Positions 12,534 through 22,940 of a stretch of DNA of 64,000 bases are shown in pieces. Both the position numbers and the translations under genes were made by a program. Every line of letters starts with the position of its first letter. The stretch's first letter is position 1. The notes below the pieces were generated by a model. It was not told the DNA's origin and did no database searches. It saw nothing but the letters and a program-made list of their open reading frames with translations. Origin of the DNA: Entrophospora sp. SA101 (lineage: Eukaryota; Glomeromycota; Glomeromycetes; Entrophosporales; Entrophosporaceae); assembly GCA_958430865.1 (NCBI GenBank), contig CAUDNR010004067.1, positions 1 through 64,000 of the forward strand, given 5' to 3'.

Positions 12534-12762
12534 TTCATTAGATTTAAGGGTTTTTTTATTTCGTAAACTAATAATAATTAACAAGAGACAAAAAAATAAT
12601 TTTAAATTAGGTTCAAGAGTATATATTTAGACATTAAGATAAAATTATAATGATATTTTTGGAATGAATAAGCAATAGATGTGTATTTATGTGTGTGGTT
12701 GGGCGTGTATGTATACAATATTTAAAAAATAGCTTTATTATTTTTTGAAGAACAATAATTAA

Positions 12763-13145
12763 TTACTTTTTAATTGATCCTTGTGAATTTTCAGTTTCTT
12801 CGGGATGTGGTTGAATGGGTGGTATGGAGGCACCTGTGTGGAAGAACTCACGACGAAGACGCTCGTTTGTGCAATACCACAATTTACCGGTACCGTTCTT
12901 TTTTAATAATAAAAAATTAATTTGAGCAAAGTAATAATAAATAAGTAAAAAGAGAGAAAAAATATAAAAATTTTTTTTTGGTAAAAAGTTATTTATGAAA
13001 ATAAATAATTTTAGATAATGATAATAACAAAATTTGTATGTGAATAATATGAATAATTTTTATAATTTTTTAGTTTTTATAATAATAATAATAGGATTAG
13101 AAAAAATAATTTAAAACGTACTGGCGAAGACGTCACAGTGGTCAT
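12763..13145 (-). CDS. Small two-exon protein of 52 aa, copy A
   Basis: A 24-base first exon (13145-13122, MTTVTSSP) with a strong GTACGT donor joins in phase 0 to 12897-12763. The second exon encodes NGTGKLWYCTNERLRREFF and a Pro/Glu tail ending SIKK. The second exon is markedly less AT-rich than its surroundings and uses CGT/CGA codons, which is typical of conserved coding sequence here. I do not recognise the family. There is no signal peptide or membrane segment. An ORF continues upstream of the ATG to 13424 but is low complexity (Ile/Tyr from microsatellites), so it is taken as 5' UTR or flank. Confidence 0.5.
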
Positions 13146-13169
13146 GACTGTGCTCAAAGAGAGATTCTT

Positions 13170-13203
<34 letters not shown>

Positions 13204-14040
13204 TTGTATTTGAAATAATAAATCATTAATACTATTATTATTATTATTATTGTAATGAAATTCGATAATAAAGAACAAAAATATCTAATAGTATATATAT
13301 GAGAAAATACCTTTTTTTTTTTGAAAAAGAAAAGTTGAAAAAAAATGATCCCAATATTTATATTACTGGTTGATGAAAAACATGATTGGCCAGTTGGATT
13401 TTTCGTACAACGATCCCGGGGCACACTAAAAACTCCGTTCTTTATTTTGATTGGATAAAAATATGACTATCCTATACTAAAAAGGAGAGGTGTAAGAGCC
13501 ACCCAACTTATTGGGAATCAAAAAAGAAATATTAATGTTAATACATATATATATTAAATTTATTTAAGGGAGGATTAAAAAGGATAGATTTTTGAAGATT
13601 ATCGATAATCTTGAAAATAATCCAAATTTGATTGTGAATCATGTTTCTAATTTTTGAATTAAAAAATTGAGATTTAAAATTGGTTTGTTTTTTTTACATG
13701 CGCGACAATTTCAAAAAAATTATATTGAATATTGTTACACGGAATCAAAGATTAAAAAAAAAAAAGACCCAAATTTTTGATGTCATTTTATTACAAAAGA
13801 AAAAACCAAGTTCATTGGTTTGTGAGGATTAGTGTTGACAATTTCCCGGTTTACTATGTATCAGTATTTTCAATAATAGACTTCCTTGGCCAGCAAGTAA
13901 TGACAATAATAAGAATCAAGCTGATTTATTTTATTAGGGTAGGGAAAAAAGAAAAAAAATGATATAAGATGTATGCATATAAACCTACCCTATAATATGA
14001 TATTTATAAAAAAATATATACTATGAATATTGAAAATTTT
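13146..14040. other. Intergenic region with TA microsatellite
   Basis: It holds a (TA)n tract near 13172-13202, which is 2 bp longer in copy B, and a (TAT)n tract. I see no gene. The upstream parts probably serve as the promoter of the 52-aa gene and the 3' flank of the next minus-strand gene. The copy B equivalent is 47782-48678. Confidence 0.5.
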
Positions 14041-15601
14041 TTAATTATTTATATTTTGATTATTTTTATCACAAATTCTTGGATCTTTTGACTCATGATA
14101 ATAAGTTTCAAGACCAAAAGTATCTACCCGATTCATCAAAGGAATTAATTGAGCCCATGTCATCGGAAGAGTGATATTACTGAATCTATTGATGCTATTG
14201 GATTTATTGATATCAATGGAACTATTGATCCTTTGCAATAAATCATTTGACATAGATGGCGACGAATTGTTTGAAGTATCTAGATAATCTACTATTACCG
14301 AAGCCAACATTTGTTGTTTTAAAGGAACTGGATCGTTGACAGATAATGCACCATTTGTTGGCAATTGAAGAGAGACACTATTATCATTTACTATCCTACA
14401 ATTATTGGGTTCATGATAATTGTTACTAGTATATAATACGCTATCCATAGATGATGTGTTGTTTTTGTCTTTGTTGTGGCTGTTACTGTTATTGTTGATA
14501 TTATTGCCAGTAACATCAGATATCGCCCTATTTGTCTTGTAATTAGATTTACCATAGAGTTGAAACTGGCCATTTGACGCATCAATATCAAAGTTTTTAT
14601 TGCTAGCATTAGATGGAGTACTACTATATACCGTTTTATCCATTAGTTGAGTGACATTAGAAATAATTGTTGTATTCAAATTAACTTGCTGTGGCAAAGC
14701 GTTTGAGTTTTCTTGCATGTTATTAATGTGTTTAGATTTTGGATCTATTTTGTTTGATCTTTTTAAAATGATATTTTTTTCATTTGTGTGGGAATAACTT
14801 AATGTATCAAACAAAAAAAATTGTGCTTTTCTCATATTAGAATATTCATTTTGAATCGCTCTCTAATAAATCCAAAAAAAAAAACTGTGTGAGGTTTGTT
14901 AGGATTAAATGATTAGCTAAAAAAAAAAATAATATCAACTTACATATGCTTCATCTATAAAAAAAATATTATCGTCATTGCTATCAAGTATTTTATTATG
15001 CATGGTGGTATCACTTCTAGTAGAATTATTGATGTTAGTAATATTAGGATAATATTCTTCTTCTTTTACATCATTATCATCAATAACTATAATTGATCTC
15101 GACCTTGAGCTTACGCTATTATTAATTAATTTTACACGTTCAGAAAATTCAGCATAACCTTTCTCGAGGATTGAATTATCAGGACAAAGCCTTTTACTAC
15201 TATACTCTGCATAGAATTCGTCAATTTCTCTTGCGTGTAATTTACCCATCTTTCTCAGTTGCATCTGATGTCTTTTTTCCATATTATGAAGTTGGATATC
15301 AGGCTTACTGGCATAAGTTTCTCGATATAATTTATCATAACTAAATTTTTTGAAAGCATCATTTGTTTATATATAAATACATATATATAGATATATACAC
15401 GTGCATATTTTAGAAAAATTAAATCCCAAATATATAATAAAGGTAATAAAGAACAAAATAAATCAAGATAAAACAACTTACTCTTTGTCTTCGGGGAAAC
15501 ACTCAATCATAATGTCAAATAACTTTTCCTGTTTTAAATAATCAATATATTTAATTTCATATAGAAATATAATTTTTTTTTAATAGGTTAAAGCTTACCA
15601 T
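14041..15601 (-). CDS. Protein with SUMO-interacting-type motif, copy A, 4 exons
   Basis: Exons 15601-15599 (ATG only, donor GTAAGC), 15528-15482, 15340-14944 and 14862-14041 join in phase to 422 aa. The N-terminal ~95 residues are charged and helical (MEKLFDIMIECFPEDKDYDK, then a basic HQMQLRKMGKLHAREIDEF segment). Residues 100-105 are IIVIDD, a hydrophobic patch followed by acids, the classic layout of a SUMO-interacting motif. The C-terminal half is Asn/Ser-rich and probably disordered. It ends with a more ordered segment containing PMTWAQLIPLMNRVDTFGLE. I do not recognise a family. The micro first exon is the weakest part; translation could also start elsewhere in exon 2. SUMO binding is inferred only from the motif. 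Confidence 0.6.
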
Positions 15602-16121
15602 GTTTTTTTTTTTTTTAATTACAAATGAGTAAAAACTGTCAATTTTTATTTTGAGACCAGATAAATATTACATACAATATTACATTAATGTCAATCATTT
15701 AAGGGTGGAAGTGATCGATCCACAAAATAAAACTTTGTTACACACGATTTTATTTTGCAAAAACAGTTTGATGATCCCGGTTGTACAATTTTCTAACACT
15801 GAATTTAGTAAAGGAAAGAAAACATTGGAACATTGTATATATAATGCAAGTCACTTAGTCCCGTCCGCAACTTTCTATTGGTCGTGTAGATACTTCAAAT
15901 CCTCCAAAAATGAAAATGCAACACCCCAAAATAAATCGTGTTTTTGAAGCCAAGAACTTCCTCCACAAAGTTACTATTTCATTTACCGAATTTATTATGT
16001 TTAGCCCTAAAATTGACGTGTTACACAAAAAATAATCAAAAATATCAAAAATAGTTTCAATCTTTTGTCACATGAATTTTCCAGATTAAGATGAATGAAA
16101 GAGAATTTATATTTGTTATCA

Positions 16122-16330
16122 TCAATTAATACGCTCTCCTAAATAATAATTAGTGACAACTTGGTCTCCTCCGAAATGATCTGGATATTTTACATTGCTA
16201 AATTCTGGTGCAGCTGGTTGTGATTGTACTATTGCAGCCACCACTGTTGAAGTGCATTATTAAGGTTTTGTAAATCTGCTAGATCCATCAGGACCGGGCT
16301 TGTTGATTCACTACTGGTTGATTTGAATTG
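16122..16330 (-). pseudogene. Frameshifted coding remnant (LGERI family), copy A
   Basis: Two minus-strand frames look protein-like but are joined by a frameshift near 16245: SPVLMDLADLQNLNNALQQ, then VAAIVQSQPAAPEFSNVKYP running to GERIN and a stop at 16122. About 55 bases at its 3' end also occur, diverged, at 33218-33334. This suggests a dispersed repeated gene or retroelement piece. Identity is unknown. The copy B equivalent is 50760-50968. Confidence 0.35.
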
Positions 16331-16554
16331 AAAAAGTTTTCTAGACCTAGAGTAGAATCTCGTCTGAATTACTATCTGAATTTTCACTTATTTCCAAATT
16401 ACTACTTTAATTATTATTTTCTTCACTTGTTTGTTTTGTAGAACTTGATAGAAATTAATTTAGATTTTTATGTTCAAAAATAATTAATAAAATAAAAACT
16501 TATAAAATCATATGATAATGATTCTCACATGACTTTTATATGAACTTCTATTAT

Positions 16555-16622
16555 AATGACAATCTCGTTATACTGACATTTTTTGCTTGCACATGGAGTG
16601 TCATTATAACGGGAGTGACTCG
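16555..16622. mobile_element. Short MITE-like hairpin, copy A
   Basis: Imperfect inverted arms of about 22 bases lie at 16555-16578 and 16600-16622, built on TCGTTATA and CGTTATAATGACA. A short loop separates them. The arm sequence resembles pogo/Tigger-type termini. No flanking duplication was established. The copy B equivalent is 51193-51260. Confidence 0.35.
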
Positions 16623-17213
16623 TATTGCACAAAATTGGCGGTGTGGCACAGAAAGTTGTGGGACTAGGTGACTTGCACCATAACCACATGATATCATGTA
16701 TCGGATTAGGATTTTTTAAAATTTTCGGACACATTAGAGCTTCAATTTCCGTAGTATGTAAACATAACTATACACAAAGTCCATTTCGACTTTTTTTGGA
16801 TGGTCGAAATGGTTGAAAATAGTCTCAAATTTTTGATAAAATCTTAATAATTTTGGATAATAGTAACAGTCGAAATCTTGGATAGTCAAGATGATTTGTT
16901 ATTATTATGAATAATAAAATGATAATTAACATATCAGTTAAGTCAAAACGATACAGTCAAACCTCGTTTCAATGAATCTATGATGGTGTTATGTTGATGT
17001 GTTAACGTTACGGGCCCTTTAAAAACATTCAATCTGTTAATATTAATATTAATGGTTTTTCCACCCAGATTTGTAACGGGTTAATCCGTTAAAAATAACA
17101 AGTATTATTATTAACAAGCAATATATATATATATTTAAAATATTTGAAACATTTGTTGTAAGAATTTAAAATAAAAGGTTTATTTATTTAGTTTTTATTT
17201 GAAGGATGAATTG

Positions 17214-17350
17214 CTATTTATTTGAGCCATCGCGAGTAAAAACAGCACCACATTCTTTACCAACTTCATTTAAGACTGAATAACTAGCTCTTAAGGTTCT
17301 ACCGTGGAATTTTTTCCCATGCTAATTTAAGCCAATTGCTTATTTTAACT
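17214..17350 (-). pseudogene. Transposase C-terminal remnant (pogo-like), copy A
   Basis: The minus strand encodes SNWLKLAWEKI, then after a frame change RTLRASYSVLNEVGKECG and a stop at 17214. The WLKLAWEKI segment recalls the end of pogo/Tigger DDE transposases. A pogo-like terminus (TACAGTCAAACCTCGTTT) lies nearby at ~16957. The rest of the gene is absent. The family call is tentative. The copy B equivalent is 51852-51988. Confidence 0.3.
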
Positions 17351-17511
17351 AACTATAAAATACAAAATCATGCCTTATGTATTATTATTATCGACACTTG
17401 ATGTTGTACAGATTTTTTTTGTTGACGTGTTTTTTTTTTTTGGAAAACAAAGTGACAAAACGTGAGAATTATAGAAACTCAGGAAAAAAACTAATAGTTT
17501 GAAACTCAGTT

Positions 17512-17568
17512 ACTTTGCCGAAACTTAATCACTGTGCCGAAACTCAATCACTGTGCCGAAACTATAAT
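17512..17568. repeat. 19-bp minisatellite, three units, copy A
   Basis: Three direct units of 19 bases, built on ACTGTGCCGAAACTCAATC with a few changes. The motif GAAACT continues irregularly on both sides. The copy B equivalent is 52150-52206. Confidence 0.7.
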
Positions 17569-18338
17569 TTGTTGCAGAAACTTCAATTTTTGTTGAAATT
17601 ATTTTATAATGATTAGACATTTTCTTTTGAAAAAAATTAATTATACAAGAAATTTTATTATTATTGCAAAACATTTAATATTATTATTATGTAGAAGGTG
17701 TTATAATTCTTTGGTTACATTGGTATCAACAAAGGGTAAGTTTGGTGTGGTGTTTGCTTTGGCAGATTTTGGTGTCGTTGGAAAATGCACTAGTTGAATA
17801 CCATATTCTGGATCATTATCTTCTTAATCTAAGTCTGAAAATCCTCATTAGCTAAACACTCTTATTATTTCCACAAAAGCAAACAATGAATAGATTACCC
17901 AAAGAACGCATTTTCTGATAATATATTTAGGAAGATACCCCGCACCATATTAAACATAGAATGAGAGCTTTATATGTAAGTGATTTATAACAATGAATTA
18001 ACATAACATTTTTTTTGATAATGAAATTTTTTTTATTCTAGCCTTTAAATGATAAATACTGTATGTAAGTAAATGTATATCAAATGCTTTTAAACAAAAT
18101 ATGATTAGAAATTTATATTATATGGTGATATTTAATATGATTCTTTAAAATTGTAGAAATTGTAAAAGTACAATGTTAATATTGAACATAATTTTACATA
18201 ATTGAAAATGATCATTGAAATGATATTTGGGACATGTTGCAAGTGAAATTTGTATTACCAAGAATTTCAGGATCAAAATTTAGTTATCGTTTTATTATTG
18301 CATTTTCTTTAATTTGGTAGATATTTATTTTCAAAGTA

Positions 18339-19389
18339 CACTATAACCTTCGTTTCAACGGAATGGTTGGACACATAAGAAAATTTCATTTAAAATCCGT
18401 TGAAACGAAATTACTATTACTATTACTAATACTAATCTAGAGTTGGCACCCGTAATGCAAAATTACGGTATTACGGTGTTGCAAACTCGTATTGCAACAA
18501 TACAACATTGGAGGGTCGGTGTTGCAACTAACCGTAATGTTGTAATATTTATTATACAAATAAAAAGTATGAACTTTACTTTTCTAATTATATCATTTAT
18601 TTTCTCCCACGAATATAATAATTAAAGATGACTGATAACAAAAATAAACTTGGAACAAAATATAGTGATACTTGGGAATATTTTACACGTGGTAATCATT
18701 TTGGTAATGGACATTACCAAGTTACGTGTAAGCCATGTTTGTCATTTTTTTAAAGATGCCCGACCATATCTCATGTTTCTCAATGTTCAAAAGCATCTGA
18801 ACTACCAAAAATGAAGTAAATAAATTGATTTTACAAAGTCGACATTTTCTAAACAAGGATAAACTCCTGGACATTCTGGACAGCGTCATATTGATGGTTA
18901 TTTTTGTTCAGTTTTTTTAGAAGAATCATGCATAAAACAATCGATAAAGCTTTAGTTATGATGTTTATTATGTGTGCGTTACCTTTATGCCTTGTAGAAA
19001 CCCCATTTTTTATTGAATATCAACCACCTTCAAGAAAAGCGATATAGGCGAAAATGGAGATCCACATGCTTATTTACCCCAATTAGATGATGAATAGATA
19101 AACGAATTCAAAATTTTTTTTTGTGTTTATGTTTATAATAATAATAATGTTTTTAAAAGCGGTCTAACTGCATCGTATAATATGTAAAGTTACAGGTATG
19201 TTGCAACATTACAGGTATGTTGTAACATTACGGTTTTGTTGCAACAAAAGAAACATATTGTTGCAAAATCGCAACATTTGATATTTGATTACGGGGGACA
19301 AGCTTATACTAATCGCGTTTCAACAGAATTTTATATGTTTTCATGAGATGCAAATTTAATTATAATCCGTTGAAACAAGGGTTATAATG
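18339..19389. mobile_element. TA-flanked MITE split by an hAT insertion, copy A
   Basis: The ends are inverted copies (CACTATAACC-TTCGTTTCAACGG on the left; the reverse of CCGTTGAAACAAGGGTTATAATG on the right) and are flanked by TA on both sides (18337-18338, 19390-19391), as in Tc1/mariner-type elements. Each half also folds back on itself through a GTTTCAACGG/CCGTTGAAAC pair. The original element was about 175 bases; the rest is an hAT element at 18437-19305 inserted within it. The copy B equivalent is 52977-54027. Confidence 0.65.
18437..19305 (+). mobile_element. Decayed hAT element with BED-finger and transposase remnants, copy A
   Basis: An 8-bp target duplication ATACTAAT flanks both ends (18429-18436 and 19306-19313), which is the hAT signature. 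The termini are imperfectly inverted (GTTGGCACCCGTAAT against TTGTCCCCCGTAAT). Many TTGCAAC and TTACGG motifs cluster near both ends, like hAT subterminal repeats. ATG 18628 opens a 41-codon frame with a BED-type finger start (SDTWEYF through CKPC). Further on, IDKALVMMFIMCALP and ETPFFIEYQPPSRK match the hAT transposase core, in a broken frame. At 869 bases the element is internally deleted and cannot move itself. The copy B equivalent is 53075-53943. Confidence 0.75.
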
Positions 19390-19878
19390 TATTGCTAAAA
19401 TTCAGGAATCAAAAAATATTCATCATAGGGAGTTTCTTTTTCCGGTTGAAGCTGATTTTAGGTTGTGAAATAAATATGTGGTGATGATTATGTATTTGAT
19501 ATAATCATTAATCATTTTTATATCATGATATCCTTCAATTAGCAGAATCAAATATCGAGAGATAATTAAATCAGAAAAGCTATTTTTAATTGATGAAAAG
19601 ATCATCAAGTCATTTTATACAAGTCAAGCATTCGGCTAATTCATTAAAAGCTTCCATTAAATGAATCAAACGAACAGGCTGATATTTTGATTAATAATAA
19701 TTTATTGTTTTGGTTAAATATTATTTCAACATTTATTTTTTAGTTTTACTTTGATAAGCGGTTTTGGTGGCAATGGTAGCAGTAATAATGAAGAGAGGAT
19801 CAATTAGAAATTTTTTAAATTACAAATTTTAAGTAACATTAATTATTTGAAAACAATATTATTAATACTAAAAAAAAT

Positions 19879-20401
19879 TTAAATTTCAAAGTAATATTCT
19901 AAAATTTTCATTAGTATTTCTTCTGGGAAATCTATAATTAATCTGTCAGCACTTAATGTAATCTCGTAATTGTCACCATAGTCATCGTATAACAGAGTAT
20001 GATTTACTGCTTTCCCTTTGAAACTTATTATGTGCAATTCTTCATTATCAGATTTGTATGTTCTTGCTGACATACATTCTGATCTTAAAACGTATATATT
20101 ATGTTAACCAATTTAAAGGTTAACCATAGTAAAGCTTCATGCCGAGGGGTCGGGCATCCCCGAACCTGCCTAATTAACATTTAATTTAAGCATTGTAATA
20201 TCTTTAAAAATATAAAATCTTTCGAAATTTAAAATTTTATAAATGAGGAGTATGCTGGTGCTTGCCTTTTCAGATTGTCATTAATTTTAAATTTTTTTTC
20301 TTTAGGACTGGTAAAACACAAAAAAAAATATCAGTTTTAATTCAACTAGAGTGACGACAACCACCATTCTTATGATAAAACTTACCTTCTTCTGACTTCA
20401 T
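19879..20401 (-). CDS. Small spliced protein, F-box-like C-terminus, 71 aa, copy A
   Basis: A five-codon first exon (20401-20386, MKSEE) with a perfect GTAAGT donor joins exon 20078-19879 in phase 1. The protein continues ECMSARTYKSDNEELHII and ends with IIDFPEEILMKILEYYFEI. The PEEILMKIL segment resembles an F-box helix, but the protein stops there, so an F-box call is weak. The gene may be a truncated paralogue whose downstream exon is lost, or a genuine short protein. The 307-base intron holds no element I recognise. Confidence 0.5.
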
Positions 20402-20640
20402 ATTGTTCTGTTTTTCTTTTTTTGTTATCCTTTTTGTTCGGCACTTTTAAAAATTAAAACAAGATTTTATTTGAGTGAGTGTGAGTGAGTGAGGTTAAAT
20501 TTATATGTTCGCAGAGTTTTTTTTCAGGGAAAAATATTAAAGGACTATTTACACGGATTGATTTTATTCCTGCACGGTGACTTTCTTTAGATGGTATGAA
20601 GGAGTATGTTAACAGACTATTGCGAGGTTTTGTTGGACTA

Positions 20641-21416
20641 TTAAACATGTCCTGTATAAACGAAGTTTAAATTATTGGGAAAATCAAAAGAGAAATATGC
20701 GAGAGTATAAAACTATAAAATAAAGGATATATGTTATATCTTGTCTGTAAATTTTTTACCTTATATTGATATATCATAGCCAGGAACTTGAGAAAATTTC
20801 TAACTTCTTATACCGAAAACTTATTATTTATATAATGTATTTTGGAATCCTTATAAAAATAAAAATAGCAATTGACCCGCCAGTATGCCACAACCTTGTA
20901 GCTTGAAGCCTTAATCCGAGACGTAGGATTCCAAATACTTGAAGTTTTTTTATTCTTTCTCCTTCATAGTTCACACCAGGGTCGGCAAATTGACTGGTCC
21001 ATTGAGAACTGATGGATTTTGGACTGGTTCATTGCGATTAATAAAATACTAAATATGGTTAAGGTATTACACTAATGGACCCAATGGACCACCAATAGAC
21101 AATCAATGGACCGCACATTTGCCAACCCTGGTTCAATTGAAACACTAATGATATTTACCTCTAAAGGATTTTTTTATTAATTCTTGTACATTTCTCCTTA
21201 TAGAAGTACCTAGCAGTTTGAGACTGCCAGTAAGGTGCAATTCCTTAACTGCAATCTTTTTTAACATGATAAATGAAGTTAGTAAAAAATTAAGGTAATG
21301 ATGAACAATATTTAATTCACCTTCTCCTTTTCACGTATAATTTCGCTCCAATATGGTTTTAATCCACCGTTTTGACGTTCAGCTTTAATCTTTTGCAGAT
21401 GTAGAAATTTAAACAT
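20641..21416 (-). CDS. Small three-exon protein of 67 aa, MITE in intron 2, copy A
   Basis: Exons 21416-21321 (MFKFLHLQKIKAERQNGGLK and on), 21255-21159 (IAVKELHLTGSLKLLGTSIR and on) and 20651-20641 (GHV, stop) join in phase. Donors are GTGAAT and GTAAAT. The protein is basic, helical, and starts with a hydrophobic/basic stretch that could target mitochondria; this is speculative. I do not recognise a family. Intron 2 (507 bases) carries an hAT-type MITE at 20977-21130. A further upstream ORF (MFTITNNTSI, start 21634) is tempting as a first exon but cannot be joined in frame with standard splice sites. The last exon is only 11 bases, so the C-terminus is uncertain. Confidence 0.42.
20977..21130. 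mobile_element. hAT-type MITE in an intron, copy A
   Basis: The terminal inverted repeats are CAGGGTCGGCAAATTG and the reverse of CACATTTGCCAACCCTG. The CAGGGTYGGCAAA start is typical of hAT-derived MITEs. The 8-base flanks (GTTCACAC and GTTCAATT) agree at 5 of 8 positions, as expected of an old insertion. The interior repeats TGGACC/GGTCCA motifs. The copy B equivalent is 55615-55768. Confidence 0.65.
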
Positions 21417-22301
21417 GCGAGTAATGTAAAAGGTGTGATAACAAAACATTATAAACGAAGTAACAGGTAAAAAAAAAATTTGTCGGCTGTTAGATCTAAA
21501 ACAATATTAAAAATCGAACTACTTAGAAAATAAAAATACCTTTGTAACCTGTAAAATACTCGATATTCATTTCTACTATTTCTACTATATAAATTTATAT
21601 GTGAAATTGACGTGTTGTTTGTTATTGTAAACATTTTTTACAGCATAGTGGAAATTTGAAATGTTACACTAATTTTTTATATTGTGCAACGTAGCTTTAC
21701 AATAAACGGCAAACATTCTGGCAATAAAAAGTAAGTGATAAAATGGATTTGAATTGGATCTGAACTTGATCTCCAATTTAGAGAAGTTTCAGGAGCAACG
21801 AGTTCTGTATGACATTTCGCGTAGCAACAAACTTCCGCTATGCTATTTTTTACCAGGTCCGTGTTACGCAATCGATTTTAATGCACAGGTCACGAGGATC
21901 ACAGTCCAGAAAAGTCTTGGTCAATTTTCTCTTTTGTAAATAAAAATTCTTCCCAAAAGTTGTTTTTTTTTTTTACTCAATGACTTTGAAAAAAATCTAT
22001 CTAATGATCCGATATTAGAATAAAAAAAAAAATTTAATGGTCACAATGCCAGTTTCCAATTGCAGAATGCCTTTACATTGACACTTTGAAAATTGACAGA
22101 GATGTTGAGATGTTATAAATGAGTACAAGAGGTTAAAATCAAAAAGCAAAAAGGGATTAAAAAAATTGAGTCAATGATAATTTTTTCCTTTGAAAAAGCA
22201 AAAACATAACTGTAATGAGCAGTGGCATCAATACTGCAATATTGTGTTTTATCCTTTGAATAATTTTGATTAACTAATTTTCTTTGTTCTTTAGCCAATG
22301 A
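21417..22301. other. Probable promoter/intergenic region, copy A
   Basis: Short ORFs occur on both strands (for example + 21754-21939 and - 21449-21634) but none shows family resemblance or a convincing exon partner. The GC content around 21750-21910 is higher than that of the flanks, which may mark an unrecognised exon or UTR. The copy B equivalent is 56055-56939. Confidence 0.35.
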
Positions 22302-22467
22302 GAATTGTTATTCGCACCTCCATTTTTGTCATTCGCACCCCTCCCGTGACTAAGACAAAGATGAACCAATAAAATCATCACATTTTAAAGCCATTCATTG
22401 GTCACATTACTACACTTAGTCACGGGAGGGGTGCGAATAACAAAAATGGGGGTACGAATAACAATTC
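22302..22467. mobile_element. MITE with ~50-bp inverted arms, copy A
   Basis: The left arm begins GAATTGTTATTCGCACC and runs through CACCCCTCCCGTGACTAAG. The right arm is its near-perfect reverse complement, with few mismatches, around a ~55-base loop. The whole unit is 166 bases and could fold into one long hairpin. I see no coding capacity and no clear target duplication. The copy B equivalent is 56940-57105. Confidence 0.75.
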
Positions 22468-22515
22468 CCTATTTTTATTATAATAATTTTTTTCTAATTT
22501 GGCCTTGGACAGATG

Positions 22516-22940
22516 TTATTTAAATCCTTTGAGTAATTCTTCAGCTTCTTCTTCTTGGCGAGCATTGTAATGTAAACCATTTTGAAAATGTTGGCAAGCA
22601 TCACACAAGTCAGTTCTTGGACTCATAATTTGAATCTCTGGTGCAGTTGATGTCTTAATTTTCTGAAGGCATTATATTTCAAAGATTTCAATTTGCTATC
22701 TTCTTCTATATCAGCCAGAAAATACCTGTGCGCAGATTTATGGCTCATTTCAGATGGTAAGAATGTAACTTATTGAGTTATTCTATTGTTACTTCTCCCT
22801 GGGCTTGGCAAACCATGAACTTTAACATAATTTTTCAGAAATTCTTTACTATTTCTGCAACATTTTTGTCAATCACCATTTTAGTTTTACATTGAGGCAT
22901 CTTTTTAATATTACCATGAACTCTTGTTAAAAGACCATGG
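22516..22940 (-). pseudogene. Frameshifted transposon-type gene fragment (PRTDLC motif), copy A
   Basis: Minus-strand frames in succession read RVHGNIKKMPQCKTKMVIDK, then KNYVKVHGLPSPGRSNNRIT, EMSHKSAHRYFLADIEED, and after a frameshift IQIMSPRTDLCDACQHF to a stop at 22516. GLPSPGR followed by a P-K/R-TDLC-x2-C motif is the pattern of a repeated transposon-borne gene family that I associate with AM fungi and some animals. Several frameshifts and stops show decay. The copy B equivalent is 57154-57578. Confidence 0.5.

Noticed and set aside
12286..12630. Plus-strand Ser-rich, hydrophobic ORF (copy at 46922-47266)
   Set aside because: It is antisense to the acidic N-terminus of the PWWP protein; its composition mirrors the Glu/Asp codons.
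13077..13424. 115-codon minus ORF including the 52-aa gene's first exon
   Set aside because: Most of it is translated microsatellite and poly-T. Only the short spliced part from 13145 looks coding.
15651..15947. 98-codon plus-strand ORF (and its copy at 50289-50585)
   Set aside because: It lacks an ATG at its first codon, overlaps the promoter side of the minus-strand gene starting at 15601, and shows no family resemblance or splice partner.
20840..20960. Possible tRNA-like or structured RNA (GGAATCCT/AGGATTCC pair)
   Set aside because: No cloverleaf with T-loop and anticodon arm could be drawn; only one short inverted pair is present.
21754..21939. 61-codon plus-strand ORF (copy at 56392-56577)
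   Set aside because: It overlaps an ORF on the other strand; neither has a recognisable motif. The locally higher GC was noted, but no gene could be supported.
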